Notes under the pieces: generated by a model
Databases searched by the model: none
Seen by the model: the letters and a program-made list of their open reading frames with translations, nothing else
What the model was told of the DNA's origin: nothing
Made by a program: the position numbers and the translations under genes
Part shown: positions 13,259-15,775 of the stretch, piece after piece
Position numbering within the stretch: position 1 is the stretch's first letter
Layout: each line of letters opens with the position of its first letter
Source of the DNA: Chloroflexota bacterium
Lineage (GTDB): Bacteria > Chloroflexota > Anaerolineae > Caldilineales > Caldilineaceae
Reading direction: 5' to 3'
DNA: 15,775 nt
Assembly (NCBI GenBank): GCA_003577005.1
Contig: QEUW01000217.1
Span: forward strand, 1-15,775

Positions 13259-15754
13259 ATGATGCGATTTGATCGATTTACGGAAAAAGCGCAAGAGGCG
13301 GCGATGCGCGCCTACGAGATCTTGCAGCATTACAAGCACACCCAGGTCGATACGGAACATCTCTTCCTGGCGCTAGTGCAGCAGGATGGGGGCGCCGTGC
13401 CGCAAATCTTAGAAAAGCTTGAGGTTGATGGCAATCTGGTTGCCCAGAAACTGGCAACTGTGCTCGAGAACGCGCCCAAGGTGTTGAGCAATAACCCCTA
13501 TGGCAACGCACCCACGGCCCAGGTCTTTATCACCCCGCGGCTCAAGCGGGTCATGGACCTGGCGCACGAGGAGGCGACCAAACTCAAGGATGAATATATC
13601 AGCACCGAGCATATCTTCTTGGCCATCGCCAGCGAGCGGAACACGCCGAGCGCCAATATTTTGCGCGAGGCGAGCGTGACCAAAGAACGGATTTATGATG
13701 CGGTCGAACAGGTGCGCAATGGACAGCGCGTCACCGAACCAAACGCTGAAAGCAAGTACCGCGTCCTGGAGAAATTTAGTCGCGACCTGACCGAAGCTGC
13801 CCGCGAAGACAAGCTCGACCCGGTCATCGGGCGCGATGCAGAAATTTTGCGGGTGATGCAGGTGCTCTCCCGCCGTACCAAGAACAACCCGGTGCTCATC
13901 GGTGAGGCCGGTGTGGGTAAGACCGCCATTGTGGAGGGTCTGGCCCAGAAGATCGTGGACAACGATGTGCCCGACCCGCTCATCGGCAAGCGCGTAGTTT
14001 CGCTGGACCTGGGCGCCATGGTGGCCGGTACCCGTTTCCGCGGTGAATTTGAAGAGCGCCTCAAGGCGTGCATCGAAGAAGTGCAGCGCAGCGAGGGGGA
14101 GATCATCCTCTTTATCGACGAGCTGCACACGGTGGTTGGTGCGGGCAACGCCGCCGGCGCGATGGATGCCAGCAATATGCTCAAGCCGGCCCTGGCCCGT
14201 GGCGAACTCCAATGTATTGGCGCTACCACGCTGGACGAGTACCGCCAGAATATCGAGCGCGACGCCGCGCTGGAACGCCGCTTTGCGCCGGTCTTTGTCG
14301 ACGAGCCAAACATCGAGGACAGCATCGACATCTTGCGGGGTCTGCGGCGCCGCTATGAGGAACATCACAAGGTAACCTACAACGACGACGCGCTGGTGCA
14401 GGCGGTCAAGCTGAGCCATCGCTATGTCACCGACCGCCGCCTGCCCGACAAGGCGATCGACCTCATCGACGAGGCGGCGGCCCGACTGCGCGTGGCTATG
14501 TACTCAATGCCGTTGCGCCTCAAGGAGATGAAGAACACGCTCAATAAACTCATCGCCGACGAGGAAGCGGCCTGGGCGTCACGCGACTACGAAAATGCGG
14601 CCCAGTTCAAGACCGAACGGGTGCGCCTAGAGAGCGAATACAATGAAGCGGTGGACAAGTGGCGCGAAGAGACTGGTCTTGACGAAATGGTCGAGGCCAA
14701 CGATATCGCTTACGTCGTCAATAGCTGGACCGGCATCCCGGTGAGCAGCATGTTGCAGACCGAGCAGGAGAAGTTGCTCGACATGGAGGAACATCTGCGC
14801 AAGCGCATCATCGGCCAACAGCAGGCAGTGACGGCCGTCAGCGATGCCATCCGCCGGGCGCGCAGCGGTCTGAAGGACCCGCGGCGCCCCATCGGCACCT
14901 TCCTGTTCCTGGGGCCCACGGGCGTGGGCAAGACGGAACTGGCCAAGGCGCTGGCCGGCTTTATGTTCGACGATGACGAGGCGCTTTTGCGCGTCGATAT
15001 GAGCGAGTACCGCGAGCCGCACACGGTGAGCCGTCTCTTTGGCGCTCCGCCCGGCTACGTGGGCTATGATCAAGGCGGCCAGCTCACCGAACAGGTGCGC
15101 CGCCGGCCCTACCAGGTGATCCTCTTCGATGAAGTCGAAAAGGCGCACCCGGATGTATGGAACGCACTCTTGCAGATCATGGACGATGGCCGGCTGACCG
15201 ATGGTCAGGGCCGCACGGTGGACTTCCGCAACACCGTTGTGATCATGACGAGCAACGTGGGCGCCGAGGCGGTCAAGCGCAGCCCGTTGGGCTTTGCCAC
15301 GCCGCAGTTCGACGAGAGCAAGTTCTCGGAAGGCGAGTATGCCAACCAGCTCAAACGGCTCTTCCGGCCTGAATTCTTGAACCGCATTGACGAGATCATC
15401 GTCTTCGAGAGCCTGACGCGCGAGCAGGTGCGTGAGATCGTGATGTTGCTGATGAATGACATCAACAAGCGCATCGAGGAACTGGGCTTCAGCGCCGAGT
15501 TGACCGAGGCGGCCGCAGCCCATCTGGCCGAGATCGGGTACGACCCGAACTATGGCGCCCGCCCGCTGCGCCGGCTGTTGCAGCGCCGGGTGGAGAACGA
15601 GCTCAGCAAACGGCTACTCAAGGGCGAACTTGCTACCGGCGACCATGTCGTGGTGGACTTCGACCCGGATGCCGAGGGCGAGAACAAGCTGGTCTTCGTG
15701 AAGACAGAGCAGGCGCCTATCCCGGTGGAACTGCCAGTGAGCACCGAGGCGTAA
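13259..15754 (+). CDS. clpC: ClpC, AAA+ unfoldase of the ClpCP protease
   Basis: An 831-aa product starting [15 protein letters not shown], the usual ClpC N terminus, so the ATG at 13259 (or the next codon) is preferred to the GTG at 13217... read as TTG-type extension without family resemblance. Two Clp-N repeats (about 5-150) precede AAA-1 with Walker A GEAGVGKT (215-222) and Walker B ILFIDE (283-288). A short middle region holds a UVR motif ([20 protein letters not shown], 431-450), which separates ClpC from ClpB with its long coiled coil. AAA-2 has Walker A GPTGVGKT (552-559), Walker B VILFDE (620-625) and SPLGF (675-679), the LGF loop expected to dock ClpP. The protein unfolds substrates delivered by adaptors and feeds them to ClpP in the cytosol. 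SD is weak (GAGG at a long distance). Only 21 bases remain after the stop. Confidence 0.95.
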   Translation: MMRFDRFTEKAQEAAMRAYEILQHYKHTQVDTEHLFLALVQQDGGAVPQILEKLEVDGNLVAQKLATVLENAPKVLSNNPYGNAPTAQVFITPRLKRVMDLAHEEATKLKDEYISTEHIFLAIASERNTPSANILREASVTKERIYDAVEQVRNGQRVTEPNAESKYRVLEKFSRDLTEAAREDKLDPVIGRDAEILRVMQVLSRRTKNNPVLIGEAGVGKTAIVEGLAQKIVDNDVPDPLIGKRVVSLDLGAMVAGTRFRGEFEERLKACIEEVQRSEGEIILFIDELHTVVGAGNAAGAMDASNMLKPALARGELQCIGATTLDEYRQNIERDAALERRFAPVFVDEPNIEDSIDILRGLRRRYEEHHKVTYNDDALVQAVKLSHRYVTDRRLPDKAIDLIDEAAARLRVAMYSMPLRLKEMKNTLNKLIADEEAAWASRDYENAAQFKTERVRLESEYNEAVDKWREETGLDEMVEANDIAYVVNSWTGIPVSSMLQTEQEKLLDMEEHLRKRIIGQQQAVTAVSDAIRRARSGLKDPRRPIGTFLFLGPTGVGKTELAKALAGFMFDDDEALLRVDMSEYREPHTVSRLFGAPPGYVGYDQGGQLTEQVRRRPYQVILFDEVEKAHPDVWNALLQIMDDGRLTDGQGRTVDFRNTVVIMTSNVGAEAVKRSPLGFATPQFDESKFSEGEYANQLKRLFRPEFLNRIDEIIVFESLTREQVREIVMLLMNDINKRIEELGFSAELTEAAAAHLAEIGYDPNYGARPLRRLLQRRVENELSKRLLKGELATGDHVVVDFDPDAEGENKLVFVKTEQAPIPVELPVSTEA

Positions 15755-15775
15755 CCGGCTGCTACAGGCGCGTTG

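Noticed and set aside
13040..13260. CIRCE or other known heat-shock operator upstream of clpC
   Set aside because: No TTAGCACTC/GAGTGCTAA pair is present; only a short GC-rich hairpin and an extended -10 are visible.
13409..14419. Long minus-strand open frame (336 codons) opposite clpC, with others at 14627-15523 and 13693-14331
   Set aside because: They are antisense to highly conserved ClpC motifs and are explained by the high-GC codon pattern of that gene.
1..15775. tRNA or rRNA genes
   Set aside because: I saw no cloverleaf with a T-loop GTTCGA-type block and no rRNA-like conserved segments on either strand.

Overview
The window looks like chromosomal DNA of a high-GC, non-cyanobacterial bacterium. 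My best guess is Chloroflexota (Caldilineae/Anaerolineae-like). The basis is two secreted proteins ending in short hydrophobic FLPVV / QLPLV tails, an XRE-STAND-TPR regulator, a bacterial eRF1-like protein (baeRF) and a UVR-containing ClpC. This is inference from protein style; there is no rRNA or other phylogenetic marker in the window.

Layout. (1) 3-919 (+) is the 3' end of a cadherin-like/Ig-repeat secreted protein with an apparent frameshift near 707-710. A 20-bp inverted repeat (963-1011) separates it from a convergent secreted repeat protein (1075-3021, -). (2) 3182-3535 is a decayed IS630-type transposase fragment, followed by about 650 bases with no convincing gene but several inverted repeats. 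(3) 4183-8163 (-) is the most interesting part: eight genes on one strand. In transcription order they are a SnoaL-like protein, a leaderless (cytoplasmic) subtilisin related to the PatA/PatG proteases of cyanobactin pathways, a 71-aa peptide with an LPGF plus GLGD...CGGC signature, a PatG-C-terminal-domain-like protein, and four tandem small Cys-rich peptides. The four share the N-terminal signature [LIM]-[PS]-[GT]-[FM]-[TS]-A-E-A, and all carry paired CX3C motifs. I read this as a candidate ribosomally made, proteolytically processed peptide system. No modification enzyme (YcaO, LanM, radical SAM) or exporter is visible in the window. (4) 8541-10994 (+), divergent from that cluster, is an XRE-HTH / NB-ARC-type ATPase / TPR regulator that may control it. 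(5) 10995-11959 has no convincing protein gene, but the minus strand carries a complete-looking small-RNA unit: an extended -10 promoter, a 9-bp stem-loop, and a 12-bp stem followed by U6. (6) 11960-13042 (+) is a baeRF-type protein and 13259-15754 (+) is clpC, a pair of protein-quality-control genes with their own putative promoters.

How the genes may work together: the regulator would sense a signal and control the divergent peptide operon. The operon would produce several diversified CX3C peptides with a common recognition leader, and the PatG-like protease plus the separate PatG-C-like protein would process them. This functional reading is inference; the gene order, shared strand, short gaps, ribosome-binding sites and shared motifs are seen directly.
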